Below are positions 8,356 through 17,461 of a DNA stretch of 64,000 bases, one piece after another. The position numbers were made by a program, and so were the translations under genes. Source of the DNA: CAZJCK01 sp964544635 (GTDB lineage Bacteria; Zixibacteria; MSB-5A5; GN15; FEB-12); the NCBI GenBank assembly GCA_964544635.1, contig CAZJCK010000002.1, positions 51,776 through 115,775 on the forward strand, given 5' to 3'. The stretch's first letter is position 1. Every line of letters begins with the position of its first letter. The notes below the pieces were generated by a model that made no database searches, had not been told where the DNA came from, and worked only from the letters and a program-made list of their open reading frames with translations.

Positions 8356-9770
8356 CCAAGACGCTCGCGAACCAGCCGGGTGGCTTCGGCGCGTGACGGT
8401 TTGATGCCGCGATCAGCCAGTTCGTCCGGCCAGGAAATCAACTGACGCGGGATGGCGTAGCGCGGCAGCACTTGAGCAAGCTGGGCCAGCACGACCGGTT
8501 CGTCTTTCGGCGAGTCGAGCCAGCGAATCATGGCGACCGGCAGCCGGCCAAACTCTTCATCCGGCACCCCGACCACCATGGCATCGTCGATACCGTCCAG
8601 ACGGACCAGGGCACTCTCGATCAGTTCCGGCTGAATGTTTTCTCCACCGGACTGAAAGCGACTGTCGACGCGGCCAATGATTGTCAGGCGATCGCCCTCG
8701 TCGAGTCGACCGATATCACCGGTGGCATACCATTCCATCGGGTCGAGCGGCGACGGCTGCCCGCCCTCGAGCATCCCCCAGAAACGTGTCTCTCCCCGCA
8801 CCTCGACCTCCCCTTCGTCGGTAATGCGCATGTGGCGATACGGCAGCAGGCGGCCGGAGGTAGTGCAATCGTCGCCCGGAGGCGTGGTGCAGACCTGCGA
8901 CGACATTTCGGTCAGGCCGTAGCTGGTGTGAATCGGCAGGTCGGCATCGTGCGCCCGCTTTATCAAGTCGGGTGGCACGGCGGCGCCGCCGATCAGAATT
9001 GCCTTTGCCTGTTTTGCCATGCGACGGGTCGTCGACTCATCATCGAGCAACCGGCGCAACTGTGTCGGCACCAGCGACAGGTGAGTGACGCCTTCGGGAA
9101 CGGCCGACATCGATGGATTTTCCGGAAGTACCACCGCAGCACCGGCAAGGGCGCAGCGAAAGACGATACTGAGGCCGCCGACATGGTACAGCGGCAGCGA
9201 CACCAGCCAGGCATCCCCCTCGCCTACTTCGATGTTTTCGTTCGATCCGAGTGCCGAGTAGAAGTGATTGCCGATCGAATGGATGATGGCTTTCGGTTTG
9301 CCGGCAGTGCCGGATGTCAGGATAACCGTCGCCGGCTTCTCAAACGGCAGGAGTGTGGGTGACTGCGACGACACTGAAAGACGTTCGAGCGGCGGCAGCA
9401 CGGTAGTGCGGATGCCCTCGGCCTTTGGTACGCTGTTGTCTTCAGTCAGCCGCAGCACCGAACTGCATCCCATTTCGTGCAGGCTGGCCAGCGCCGCCGG
9501 TTCAGGCAGGCGCGAATTGACCAGGCAGGCCATGGCCCCGAGCCGCAGGATCGACCAGAAGCCGATGATGAATTCCGGGCGATTGGCCGACACGATACCG
9601 ATGCGATCGTCGGGGGTCAGTTTCTGCGTGAGCAGGAAGTCGGCGGCGGCGATGATCTTCCGGTCATACTCCTCAAAGGTGTACTCGATACCGGGCGCTC
9701 GAAGCGCAATGGTGTCGCCAAACTGCCGGGCCATGCGATTGAGATCGAGAACAGTATCAAGCACGGTCAA
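8352..9770 (-). CDS. menE: o-Succinylbenzoate-CoA ligase
   Basis: Adenylate-forming enzyme that activates o-succinylbenzoate (OSB) to OSB-CoA with ATP and CoA. At 472 aa the ANL-superfamily motifs are all present: the P-loop ILTSGTAGKPKA, GLTEMSSQVC, YATGDIGRLD and GRVDSRFQSGGENI before the C-terminal swivel domain. The catalytic Lys of the C-terminal A10 motif is in RGIKPSRAE. The start overlaps the menC stop by 14 nt, consistent with coupled translation. It is the last gene of the men operon. Confidence 0.93.
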   Translation of the reverse strand: MTVLDTVLDLNRMARQFGDTIALRAPGIEYTFEEYDRKIIAAADFLLTQKLTPDDRIGIVSANRPEFIIGFWSILRLGAMACLVNSRLPEPAALASLHEMGCSSVLRLTEDNSVPKAEGIRTTVLPPLERLSVSSQSPTLLPFEKPATVILTSGTAGKPKAIIHSIGNHFYSALGSNENIEVGEGDAWLVSLPLYHVGGLSIVFRCALAGAAVVLPENPSMSAVPEGVTHLSLVPTQLRRLLDDESTTRRMAKQAKAILIGGAAVPPDLIKRAHDADLPIHTSYGLTEMSSQVCTTPPGDDCTTSGRLLPYRHMRITDEGEVEVRGETRFWGMLEGGQPSPLDPMEWYATGDIGRLDEGDRLTIIGRVDSRFQSGGENIQPELIESALVRLDGIDDAMVVGVPDEEFGRLPVAMIRWLDSPKDEPVVLAQLAQVLPRYAIPRQLISWPDELADRGIKPSRAEATRLVRERLG

Positions 9771-10839
9771 TCTCCGTCAGTTTGCTCCGATCGACGTTGC
9801 CCGTCGTTATCGGCAATTGTTTGAGATCGATACTGCCGTTATCGATTGCAACCGGCGCGTCGAGCAGATCGTCCATCAGCCATGCGGCCGAGTCGAACCC
9901 GGCGGCAACATCGCGGTCGTTCACACTCGCTGCCAGCCAGATATGTGGCAACAGCCCAACGCCGCTGCAGAAGGCAGCACTGATGGTGGCAGCAATCGAT
10001 AGCTGGCCGGCAATGTCGCAAAGTCGACAGGCTTTAGAGAAGCCCAGTATTGTCGGCTTTACGACAATGGCCGCGGTACCGCCCCCGAAAAACGCCAGTT
10101 CATCGGGGCGAAGGTCCGACAGTGTTTCGTCCAGGGCAACCGGCAACAGCGGCACCAGATCGGGGTAGACGCCGAACAGCTTGCGAATGCTCTCGATTGG
10201 TTCTTCAATATATTCGATGTCATATGCAACAACGGCGCGGGCGAACTGTTCGTACGAATCCGGTGTCATCGAACGGTTGGCATCCAGACGCAGCGCTATC
10301 GAATCGCCGGCGAGTTTCCGAACTTCCCCGACTATACGAATATCGTCGCGCACATCACGCCGGCCTACCTTAAGCTTGAGGGTGGCGTAACCCTCGGCCA
10401 CCAGCCGTTCGGTACGCTCATAAATCTGCTCCTCGCTGCCGATCAACAGGCCGTTGACTGATACTGTCGGTCTGTGATCGGGGCGCAGCAGCGCCGGCGG
10501 CGAGGTGCCTGCATCGAGCGCCCGCAGCTGTTGCAGCGAACTCTCGATGGCGAAAGCTACCGACGGCGGCGCCAGGTCCGGCACATCAGCATGGATGTCG
10601 TGGCCTGGCAGTTGCGGCAGGACGGCCCGGGCGGCGCCGGTTGCCTGCGCCAGTGACTCATAACTGAAACCGGGCAGCGGGCAGATGTCGCCGAAAACCG
10701 TCAGCCTGTCGTCGCAGCTTATCTCCAAAAGCAAGCCGTCTCGATGGGTCAGCGTTTGTCCCTTCAATTGCAGTTGGCGCAGCAGCGGCAGACGATACGA
10801 ATAGACGGCAGCCGATTGAACCTTCCTGTTTGTATTCAC
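9757..10839 (-). CDS. menC: o-Succinylbenzoate synthase
   Basis: Enolase-superfamily enzyme dehydrating SHCHC to o-succinylbenzoate. It is 360 aa when started from the GTG at 10839, whose first bases overlap the menA stop as GTGA, a 4-nt coupling overlap; no ATG fits. The catalytic set is visible in order: LKLKVG (acid/base Lys), RLDAN, YIEEPI and ALDE (three metal ligands) and VVKPT (second Lys). The long frame open upstream to 11211 is antisense-like overlap with menA and not part of the protein. Confidence 0.93.
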   Translation of the reverse strand: MNTNRKVQSAAVYSYRLPLLRQLQLKGQTLTHRDGLLLEISCDDRLTVFGDICPLPGFSYESLAQATGAARAVLPQLPGHDIHADVPDLAPPSVAFAIESSLQQLRALDAGTSPPALLRPDHRPTVSVNGLLIGSEEQIYERTERLVAEGYATLKLKVGRRDVRDDIRIVGEVRKLAGDSIALRLDANRSMTPDSYEQFARAVVAYDIEYIEEPIESIRKLFGVYPDLVPLLPVALDETLSDLRPDELAFFGGGTAAIVVKPTILGFSKACRLCDIAGQLSIAATISAAFCSGVGLLPHIWLAASVNDRDVAAGFDSAAWLMDDLLDAPVAIDNGSIDLKQLPITTGNVDRSKLTEIDRA

Positions 10840-11741
10840 AACAGCCACCCCACCGAAAAGAAGAGAGAGTACATGACAAGCAGCCGCCCGGTGGCAGCAA
10901 GCACATCGTTGAGGACACGGCCGGACTGGGTGAAGACCGTGCGAATCGGCGCGATGGCGGATATCGCTGTCAGCAGCGCCAGCAGCACCCACCAGCGAGG
11001 CGGCGTAAGCGTGAGAGCCACTGCCACCGGGAGTATGATACCGGCCGAGATGCTTATGGTATATTCCCATTTTGCGAAGGTCGCTCCAAAGCGTACGGCC
11101 AGGGTACGTTTGCCGCTCTTGCGATCGCCGACAATGTCGCGCAGGTTGTTGACCGTCAAGATACCAACCGAGAACAAACCGGGCGCCAGGCCGACGACAG
11201 CGGCAACCCACGAAAACTCAAGCGCCTGAACATAATGCGTGCCGGCGACTGCGACCGGGCCGAAGAAGAACAGAACGAAGATTTCACCGAGCCCGTTGTA
11301 CCCAAGCGGGTAAGGGCCGCCGGTGTAGAGCACGCCGAACAAAATAGATGACAGGCCGATGATAACGATCGGCCAGCCGCCGCGCCCGACCAAATAGATA
11401 CCGGCGACGAAGGCGAGGCCGAAAGCAATGATGGTAGCACGTTTCATCGCCTCAGGCGTCACCCAGCCGGCCTGGGTAGCGCGGGTCGGACCAAGACGTT
11501 CCCCGGCGTCGGCGCCGGCACGATAGTCGAAGTAATCGTTGGCATAGTTGGTGGCGACTTGAATCATGATGGCGCCGACCAGCGCTGCCAGCGCCGCCAA
11601 CAGGTGAAAGCCGTCATCTCCCAGCGCGAGGGCGGTGCCCATGACAACCGGTCCGACTGCCGCGCCGAGTGTTTTCGGTCGTGCCGCCAGCAGCCACGCG
11701 GTCATGCCGGTGGGATGTTCTACTGCAGCCTTACTGCTCAT
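10836..11741 (-). CDS. menA: 1,4-Dihydroxy-2-naphthoate polyprenyltransferase
   Basis: Integral membrane UbiA-family enzyme attaching a polyprenyl chain to DHNA. It has 301 aa with about eight or nine TM helices. Both Asp-rich prenyl-diphosphate/Mg sites are seen: NYANDYFDYRAGAD in the N-terminal third and NNLRDIVGDRKSGKRTLA in the middle. The ATG at 11741 (MSSKAAVEHPTGMTAWLLAA) precedes the conserved ARPKTL start of the family. The end overlaps menC by 4 nt. The frame stays open upstream through menB, but that part is menB in another frame. Confidence 0.94.
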   Translation of the reverse strand: MSSKAAVEHPTGMTAWLLAARPKTLGAAVGPVVMGTALALGDDGFHLLAALAALVGAIMIQVATNYANDYFDYRAGADAGERLGPTRATQAGWVTPEAMKRATIIAFGLAFVAGIYLVGRGGWPIVIIGLSSILFGVLYTGGPYPLGYNGLGEIFVLFFFGPVAVAGTHYVQALEFSWVAAVVGLAPGLFSVGILTVNNLRDIVGDRKSGKRTLAVRFGATFAKWEYTISISAGIILPVAVALTLTPPRWWVLLALLTAISAIAPIRTVFTQSGRVLNDVLAATGRLLVMYSLFFSVGWLL

Positions 11742-11761
11742 GATAGTATCATACTTCGTAC

Positions 11762-12583
11762 TTACGGCCGGCGCGGGAACTTCGAGAAGTCGGGTTTGCG
11801 TTTTTCGATAAAGGCGTTGCGACCCTCCTGGCCCTCTTCGGTCATGTAGTAGAGCATGGTAGCGTTGCCCGCCAGCTCCTGCAACCCGGCCTGGCCGTCG
11901 CAGTCGGCATTGAATGCCGACTTGAGGCAGCGAATCGCGATCGGTGAGTTGCCGAGGATCTCCTTGCAGCACTGCACCGTTTCTTCTTCCAGCTTGTCGT
12001 ATGGTACGACGGTATTGACCAGTCCCATCTCGAGCGCCTGCCGGGCGTTGTACTGGCGGCACAGGTACCAGATCTCGCGCGCCTTCTTCTGCCCGATGAT
12101 ACGGGCCATATAACTGGCGCCGTAGCCGCCGTCGAACGACCCGACCTTCGGCCCGGTCTGGCCGAAGATGGCGTTGTCGGCGGCGATCGTCAGGTCGCAC
12201 ATGACGTGCAGCACGTGGCCGCCGCCGATGGCGTATCCCGCCACCATGGCGATGATCGGCTTGGGGCAGGTTCGCATCTGGCGCTGGAAATCGAGGACAT
12301 TGAGACGGTTGACACCCTTGTCGTCGCGATACCCCGCTTCGCCGCGAATCTTCTGGTCGCCACCGGAACAAAACGCCTTCTCCCCTTCGCCGGTGAGAAT
12401 GATCACACCAATCGTTTCATCCTCTCGGGCATCGGCAAGGGCATCGGACATTTCGAACACCGTCTGCGGTCGGAAGGCGTTGCGCACCTCGGGACGGTTA
12501 ATGGTGATCTTCGCGATCCCCTCGAACTTGTGGTACCGGATGTCTTCATACTGTCCGGCTGCCTGCCAGGCAATGCTGCTCAT
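11762..12583 (-). CDS. menB: 1,4-Dihydroxy-2-naphthoyl-CoA synthase
   Basis: Crotonase-fold enzyme performing the Dieckmann ring closure of OSB-CoA. It has 273 aa, the normal size. Diagnostic segments are INRPEVRNAFRPQTV near the N-terminus, the oxyanion-hole stretch FCSGGDQKIRGEAGY and VGSFDGGYGASYMAR, where MenB proteins carry the active-site loop. There is a 20-bp gap to menA and 15 bp from menH, so it is an operon member. Confidence 0.96.
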   Translation of the reverse strand: MSSIAWQAAGQYEDIRYHKFEGIAKITINRPEVRNAFRPQTVFEMSDALADAREDETIGVIILTGEGEKAFCSGGDQKIRGEAGYRDDKGVNRLNVLDFQRQMRTCPKPIIAMVAGYAIGGGHVLHVMCDLTIAADNAIFGQTGPKVGSFDGGYGASYMARIIGQKKAREIWYLCRQYNARQALEMGLVNTVVPYDKLEEETVQCCKEILGNSPIAIRCLKSAFNADCDGQAGLQELAGNATMLYYMTEEGQEGRNAFIEKRKPDFSKFPRRP

Positions 12584-12598
12584 AGCGTATCTCCATCG

Positions 12599-13399
12599 TT
12601 ACGTAACTGTTTTCATCATTGTATCGATCGCCGCAGCGACACGATCGGGCTGTTCGGCATGGACATTATGACCGGCGCCGGAAACTACTTCGACCCTGGC
12701 CTGCGGCATTCGAACCGCCATGGTGTCGGCTATGGTTCGAAACTTACGGTCTTGCGCGCCGACAAGCAACAGTGTCGGGATGTCGATATCGATCAACCGG
12801 TCCCACAGCGGCGGCATGACGCCAGTACCGAGATGCTCGAGCGACATCGCCAGGCCGTGCGGATCGTTGTCGCGCCGTCGGGCAATGACCCGGGATCGTT
12901 CCTCTGCCGACAGGTCGGCAAAGACAGGCTGTGCGTACCAGCGGTCGAGAAACCGTCGCATATCGCCATTCTCGAGCAGGCGGCGCCATTCCAGATCCGA
13001 GGCTACTCGAATTGCCCGTTCCGTTTCCGTCGCCAAACCGGGCCCGGCCGACTCCAGCACGGCACACCGAAAGCGATGCGGATTCTGCGTGAGCAGGTAC
13101 AACGCCAATCGTCCGCCCATGGAATAGCCGTACAGGCCGCAGCGCTCAATACCGTTGGCATTGAGCACTTCCAATGTTTTCTGCGCCGTGGCGGGAAAAC
13201 TGTAGTCGTCGGGATTCGCTGATCGCGACTGACCGTGGCCCGGCAGGTCGACAGCGATACAACGATAACGGCCCGCCAGAATCCGGGCAACTCCACCCGC
13301 TTCAACATACTCCGTACTGCTGCCCATGAAACCGTGCAGGAGGAGCACTGGCGCTCCCTCGCCGGCCTGCTGATGATACAGTGTCAGCCCTTCGGTCAT
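12599..13399 (-). CDS. menH: 2-Succinyl-6-hydroxy-2,4-cyclohexadiene-1-carboxylate synthase (alpha/beta hydrolase)
   Basis: Eliminates pyruvate from SEPHCHC to give SHCHC. It is a 266-aa alpha/beta-hydrolase fold with LLHGFMGSS oxyanion region, nucleophile S93 in GYSMGG and catalytic His H244 in GAGHNVHAEQP. Its ATG overlaps the menD stop as ATGA. Without the context it would only be called a generic hydrolase; between menD and menB the MenH assignment is strong. Confidence 0.9.
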   Translation of the reverse strand: MTEGLTLYHQQAGEGAPVLLLHGFMGSSTEYVEAGGVARILAGRYRCIAVDLPGHGQSRSANPDDYSFPATAQKTLEVLNANGIERCGLYGYSMGGRLALYLLTQNPHRFRCAVLESAGPGLATETERAIRVASDLEWRRLLENGDMRRFLDRWYAQPVFADLSAEERSRVIARRRDNDPHGLAMSLEHLGTGVMPPLWDRLIDIDIPTLLLVGAQDRKFRTIADTMAVRMPQARVEVVSGAGHNVHAEQPDRVAAAIDTMMKTVT

Positions 13400-15147
13400 A
13401 ACGTGAGCATGGCGCGCTGCACGGCATCGGTGATTTGGCGAATGACTCGCACCGTATCGTCGCGACTGGTGCCAACTTCGATGATGACCGAGCGGTCGCC
13501 CCGCTGACCCTTGCGGTACAGTTCGACAAACTCGTCGGCTGTACCGGGTCGGGCATAAGCGATGTTGAACTGCTTTGCGACCGCTTCGAAGTTCATTCCG
13601 TGCGGCGTGGCAAAGTACGGCTCGAACACGTCAGTGCACTCAGCCACCGGCAGCATCGAGAAGATGCCGCCACCGTCATTGTTGAGTATGACCATGACAA
13701 CCGGCGCCGGTGAGCGTCGCACCAGGTCAAGAGAATTCAGGTCGTGCAGGCAGGCGAGGTCACCGATGAGGAGGGTGGTGACTCGTTTCAGACCGTTGGC
13801 GAAGCCGACCGCCGACGCAATCGTACCGTCGATCCCGCTGGCGCCGCGGTTCGATGCAACCGGCACCGCAGGTCCGTCGACGGCCGCAAACATGTCCATC
13901 TCACGAACCGGCAGGCTCGAGGCCAGCCACAGCGCGCCATCACCCACAATATGGCGGCTGATCAAACGCGCTACCTGCGGTTCAATGAGTGTACGGTCGG
14001 ACTTCAGCACCTTGTCGATCTCGTTGTCAATTGTCAGCACCGAGACATCGGCAAACTGCACCCGGTCCGGCAGACCGTCGGGCGGCTCGGGTATGATCCG
14101 TCGCAGGTTGTCGCAGAAATTGGCGATGTCGGTCTGAAACCGGGTGGTCACCTGGTGGTTGGGATCATACTCGCGGCAGTACGGTGTCACCTGCAGGCAG
14201 GTATCGGGGGGATGATGTTCGAGCCATTGCAGGAGTCGCTTTGACGTCACATTACCGCCCACATGCAGCACCGCTTCGGGAGCAGCAAGACGCGGATTGG
14301 CGGCGAGCGCCAGGTCATAGTATGGCGCGGTGACGTCGTCGCCGCCACCAAGGCGCAGGTGACTGCGAATATCGGGTAAGAGCGGCCAGCCGAGCCGAGC
14401 CGCCAGTTTCTTTACGGGGGTTGCGTCACCGGCTGTCATGCGGCCGGCGATGATGACGCCATGCTCGACCATCGGCAGGAAATCGGCCAGCTCGTCGATC
14501 GTCCCCGGCGACAGTTGCGGCCGGTTGATCGGCAGTTGCTTGTACGGTATGTCTTCTTCGAGCCAGTCCCGCAGGGGCGCGCCGTACAACGCAAAGTCGA
14601 CGTCGTCACCCAGCGGCGCGAGCGGCTCGCGAAAGGGGCAGTTGAGATGGACCGGGCCGGCTACAGACTTATGCACCATTTCATCGATTCGCGACAGCAG
14701 CCAGGATGGCGACAGATCTTCCGACGGGCAGGGCAGGTCGCTGTCGGCAACAACATGCGAACCATAGAGCCCGGCCTGGTCGATCGTTTGATTGGCGCCG
14801 CGATGGCGCAGTTCCGGGGGGCGGTCGGCGGTCAGAATGATCAACGGCACCTCATCCTGGTATGCTTCGATCACCGCCGGATAGTAGTGCGCCCCGGCGG
14901 TGCCGGATGTGCATATCAGCGCCACGGCGCTTCGTTTCCCTCGCGCCAGTCCAAGCGCATAGAATGCAGCGCCGCGTTCGTCGAAATGCATCAAGGCACG
15001 AGCTTTTTCGTGGCGGGCGACGGCGATTGTCAGGGGCGTACTTCGCGAACCGGGTGAAATGACAAAATCGACGATACCGAGGCGCGCCAGTTCCTCGATC
15101 ATGAGGTTGGCCCAGAGCGCATTGAGTGACGGTGCGGTTGTTTTCAT
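13396..15147 (-). CDS. menD: SEPHCHC synthase
   Basis: ThDP-dependent enzyme joining isochorismate and 2-oxoglutarate. It has 583 aa from the ATG at 15147, which overlaps the menF stop as ATGA. The N-terminal segment VISPGSRSTPLTIAV and FDERGAAFYALGLARG are signatures of MenD, and the C-terminal ThDP motif runs from GDLACLHDLNSL to ILNNDGGGIF. The frame open beyond 15147 overlaps menF and is not coding. Confidence 0.95.
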   Translation of the reverse strand: MKTTAPSLNALWANLMIEELARLGIVDFVISPGSRSTPLTIAVARHEKARALMHFDERGAAFYALGLARGKRSAVALICTSGTAGAHYYPAVIEAYQDEVPLIILTADRPPELRHRGANQTIDQAGLYGSHVVADSDLPCPSEDLSPSWLLSRIDEMVHKSVAGPVHLNCPFREPLAPLGDDVDFALYGAPLRDWLEEDIPYKQLPINRPQLSPGTIDELADFLPMVEHGVIIAGRMTAGDATPVKKLAARLGWPLLPDIRSHLRLGGGDDVTAPYYDLALAANPRLAAPEAVLHVGGNVTSKRLLQWLEHHPPDTCLQVTPYCREYDPNHQVTTRFQTDIANFCDNLRRIIPEPPDGLPDRVQFADVSVLTIDNEIDKVLKSDRTLIEPQVARLISRHIVGDGALWLASSLPVREMDMFAAVDGPAVPVASNRGASGIDGTIASAVGFANGLKRVTTLLIGDLACLHDLNSLDLVRRSPAPVVMVILNNDGGGIFSMLPVAECTDVFEPYFATPHGMNFEAVAKQFNIAYARPGTADEFVELYRKGQRGDRSVIIEVGTSRDDTVRVIRQITDAVQRAMLTL

Positions 15148-16517
15148 ACTCCGAGGATCGACAGGATGGTGTTGAGTTTGGCGTCGATCTCTTCCCATTC
15201 GTCGGCAGCCGTGGAACCGTCGACAATCCCCGCGCCGGCATACAACTCCACGCGGTCGCCGATAACACGGGCCGAACGTATACCGACGGCGAACCGGGAG
15301 GCGCGGCCGTTGATCCACCCCACCGGGCCGGCATACCAGCCGCGTTCGAACGGTTCGAGATTGGCAATCCGGGTGCGGGCGGCTTCTCTGGGTTGACCGC
15401 ACACGGCCGGCGTCGGGTGCAGCGAGCGCAACAGGTCGGCATCGGTCACTGTTTCCTGCAGTTCACCCGACAACCGTGTAACCAGGTGCTGAACCCGCCG
15501 GAGCCTGAGCAGTTCGCGGTCACCGCGCACGGTGACGCTGGCGCAGAGGGAATGCAGGCTGTCACTGATGAATGTCGTCACTGCCGCCTGCTCGCGACGG
15601 TCCTTGTCGCTGGCGAGGAGTTCGCGGCCGAGCGCAGCATCGTTGGCGTCGCCGTCGCCACGGCGCCGGGTGCCGGCGATTGCTTCGGTGGTCACCTGCC
15701 GGCCGTCGCGCGCAAACAACTGCTCGGGCGTGGCGCCGAGAAACGCCTGCTCGCGACCGGGCTGGAAGTAGAACAGGTAACACGAATCCGACTGCTTGGC
15801 CAGCCGCGACAACACCGCCGGCGGGTCGACCAGACCATTGAACGTCAACAACGACTGCCTTGCCAGCGCGATCTTACCGATCTCGCCACGTTCGATGGAA
15901 GCCAGCGCCTGTTCAATTACCCGACGCCACTCTACCGGCTCCGGGCTGTCGATACGTCGGATAACCGACGGCAGCCGCGACGGTGAGGCCGGGAGGTCGT
16001 CGACCAACCGCTCAATCTCGGCAACAATTGCCTCGCGACGGTTGTCGTCAAGTTCCGGGATGATGTTGCAAACCAGTTCGAACCGGTCGCCCTCGCGGTG
16101 CAATTCGAGGCGCGGCAGCATGAATGCCACGGCGCTGAAGTGTGACCATTCCGGTTCGCGATTCCAGCGATTGAACTGCAGACCGCCGAAGTAGCGGCTG
16201 CCGGCTGAATGCAGCGTCCGGCGACTCACCTGCTCGAGCAACTGGTCCAGGTCGAATGACGCCGTGGCCGTGAGTGTTTCGGCGCTGCCGATGCCGGCGG
16301 TTTCGGTTTCGCCGGTGCGGTCCCGCCAGTAGATACGTCGCGAGGTCGCCTGCGCCGCCAGCCAGGCGATGGCATCGCTCGCCGGCAGGGGTACGGTCAG
16401 CCGTCTGATGGTCGCGGGGTCGGCATCGGTTTGCTGGACACTCCGGTACACCTGGTCGATCAACGCCGCCCGGGCGTCGGCCATTACTGTCACTGCATTG
16501 TTATCAGACTGTGCCAT
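15144..16517 (-). CDS. menF: Menaquinone-type isochorismate synthase
   Basis: Converts chorismate to isochorismate, the committed step. It has 457 aa in the chorismate-binding fold: GEIGKIALARQ with its conserved Lys, FLGATPEQLF, AIAGTRRRGD and LHPTPAVCGQPREAA, plus the C-terminal YAGAGIVDGSTAADEWEE Mg site. Entry from chorismate through menF rather than the futalosine route confirms the classical pathway. There is a 12-bp gap from menG. Confidence 0.94.
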   Translation of the reverse strand: MAQSDNNAVTVMADARAALIDQVYRSVQQTDADPATIRRLTVPLPASDAIAWLAAQATSRRIYWRDRTGETETAGIGSAETLTATASFDLDQLLEQVSRRTLHSAGSRYFGGLQFNRWNREPEWSHFSAVAFMLPRLELHREGDRFELVCNIIPELDDNRREAIVAEIERLVDDLPASPSRLPSVIRRIDSPEPVEWRRVIEQALASIERGEIGKIALARQSLLTFNGLVDPPAVLSRLAKQSDSCYLFYFQPGREQAFLGATPEQLFARDGRQVTTEAIAGTRRRGDGDANDAALGRELLASDKDRREQAAVTTFISDSLHSLCASVTVRGDRELLRLRRVQHLVTRLSGELQETVTDADLLRSLHPTPAVCGQPREAARTRIANLEPFERGWYAGPVGWINGRASRFAVGIRSARVIGDRVELYAGAGIVDGSTAADEWEEIDAKLNTILSILGV

Positions 16518-16529
16518 GCTGTCGTGCTG

Positions 16530-17315
16530 TCAATCCTCTTTGCGATCGCCGCTGTACAGGGTGGCGATACCGAAGGTAAGCGGATAGGCGCGGGTATCCT
16601 GGAACCCGGCGTTGCGCATCAGGTGCAGGAACTCTTCGCCATACGGAAACGTCTCAACCGTCTTGTTGAGGTACTGATAAGCATAGCTGTCACCCGAGAC
16701 GGCGCCGCCCAGGCGCGGCAGGACATGCCGGAAGTACCACAGGTAGATGCGACGAATCAACCGGTTGGACGGTAACGAAAACTCCAGGATCAGCGCCCGT
16801 CCACCCGGTTTCAACAGGCGATACATCTCGCTCAGTCCGGTCGGTACACTGACCAGGTTGCGGATACCGAAGGCAATGCTGACGGCGTCGAAAGTACGAT
16901 CATGAAACGGCGTCAGGGTTGCGTCGGCGCGTACCAGGCGCAAGCGGTCGTCCACTCCTTGCTCGGCAATCTTCTGGCGACCGATTTCGAGCATCTTGCC
17001 GGCCATGTCGATACCCAGTCCATGGGCCACCCGGCCCGACTTGCGGTCCATGGTCAGGAGAACGTCGGCGGTGCCGGTCGCCAGGTCGAGCACGGTCAGG
17101 TTGTCGCGCTCGGGCAAATGTCTGGCCAGACGGTTGCGCCAGGCAATGTCGAAGCCGAGCGACAGGGTGCGGTTCAGCAGATCGTACCGGTGCGAGATCC
17201 GGTCGAACATCTGCCAGACCTGCTGGCGGGAAGGTTCGTCGGACCGGTTGGTCCGGGCCGGCTGAGGTGTCAAATCAATATCCTGCATCGTGTTCAGCGG
17301 GCCGGTCGGTTTCAT
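16530..17315 (-). CDS. menG: Demethylmenaquinone methyltransferase
   Basis: SAM-dependent C-methyltransferase of the UbiE/MenG family performing the last step. It has 261 aa from the ATG at 17315; another in-frame ATG at 17288 would shorten it by 9 residues, and neither has a clear ribosome site. Motifs: MFDRISHRYDLLNRTLSLGF (UbiE signature 1), VLDLATGTADVLL (SAM motif I) and GIDMAGKMLEIG. It appears to be the first gene of the men operon, so the operon promoter should lie in the 17316-17461 region shared with the divergent aldo-keto reductase. Confidence 0.93.
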   Translation of the reverse strand: MKPTGPLNTMQDIDLTPQPARTNRSDEPSRQQVWQMFDRISHRYDLLNRTLSLGFDIAWRNRLARHLPERDNLTVLDLATGTADVLLTMDRKSGRVAHGLGIDMAGKMLEIGRQKIAEQGVDDRLRLVRADATLTPFHDRTFDAVSIAFGIRNLVSVPTGLSEMYRLLKPGGRALILEFSLPSNRLIRRIYLWYFRHVLPRLGGAVSGDSYAYQYLNKTVETFPYGEEFLHLMRNAGFQDTRAYPLTFGIATLYSGDRKED

Positions 17316-17461
17316 GATGAGTCCGGCCCCGGCCCTCAAATATACGCGGCAATACTGGTTTAACAAGAGGATCAATTGGATGTGCCAGTCAAATCGTTGC
17401 CTGCCGGCGTGGCATTGCATACCTTGAAGCAGTTACCGACGAACAATACGAGGATCTCCAC

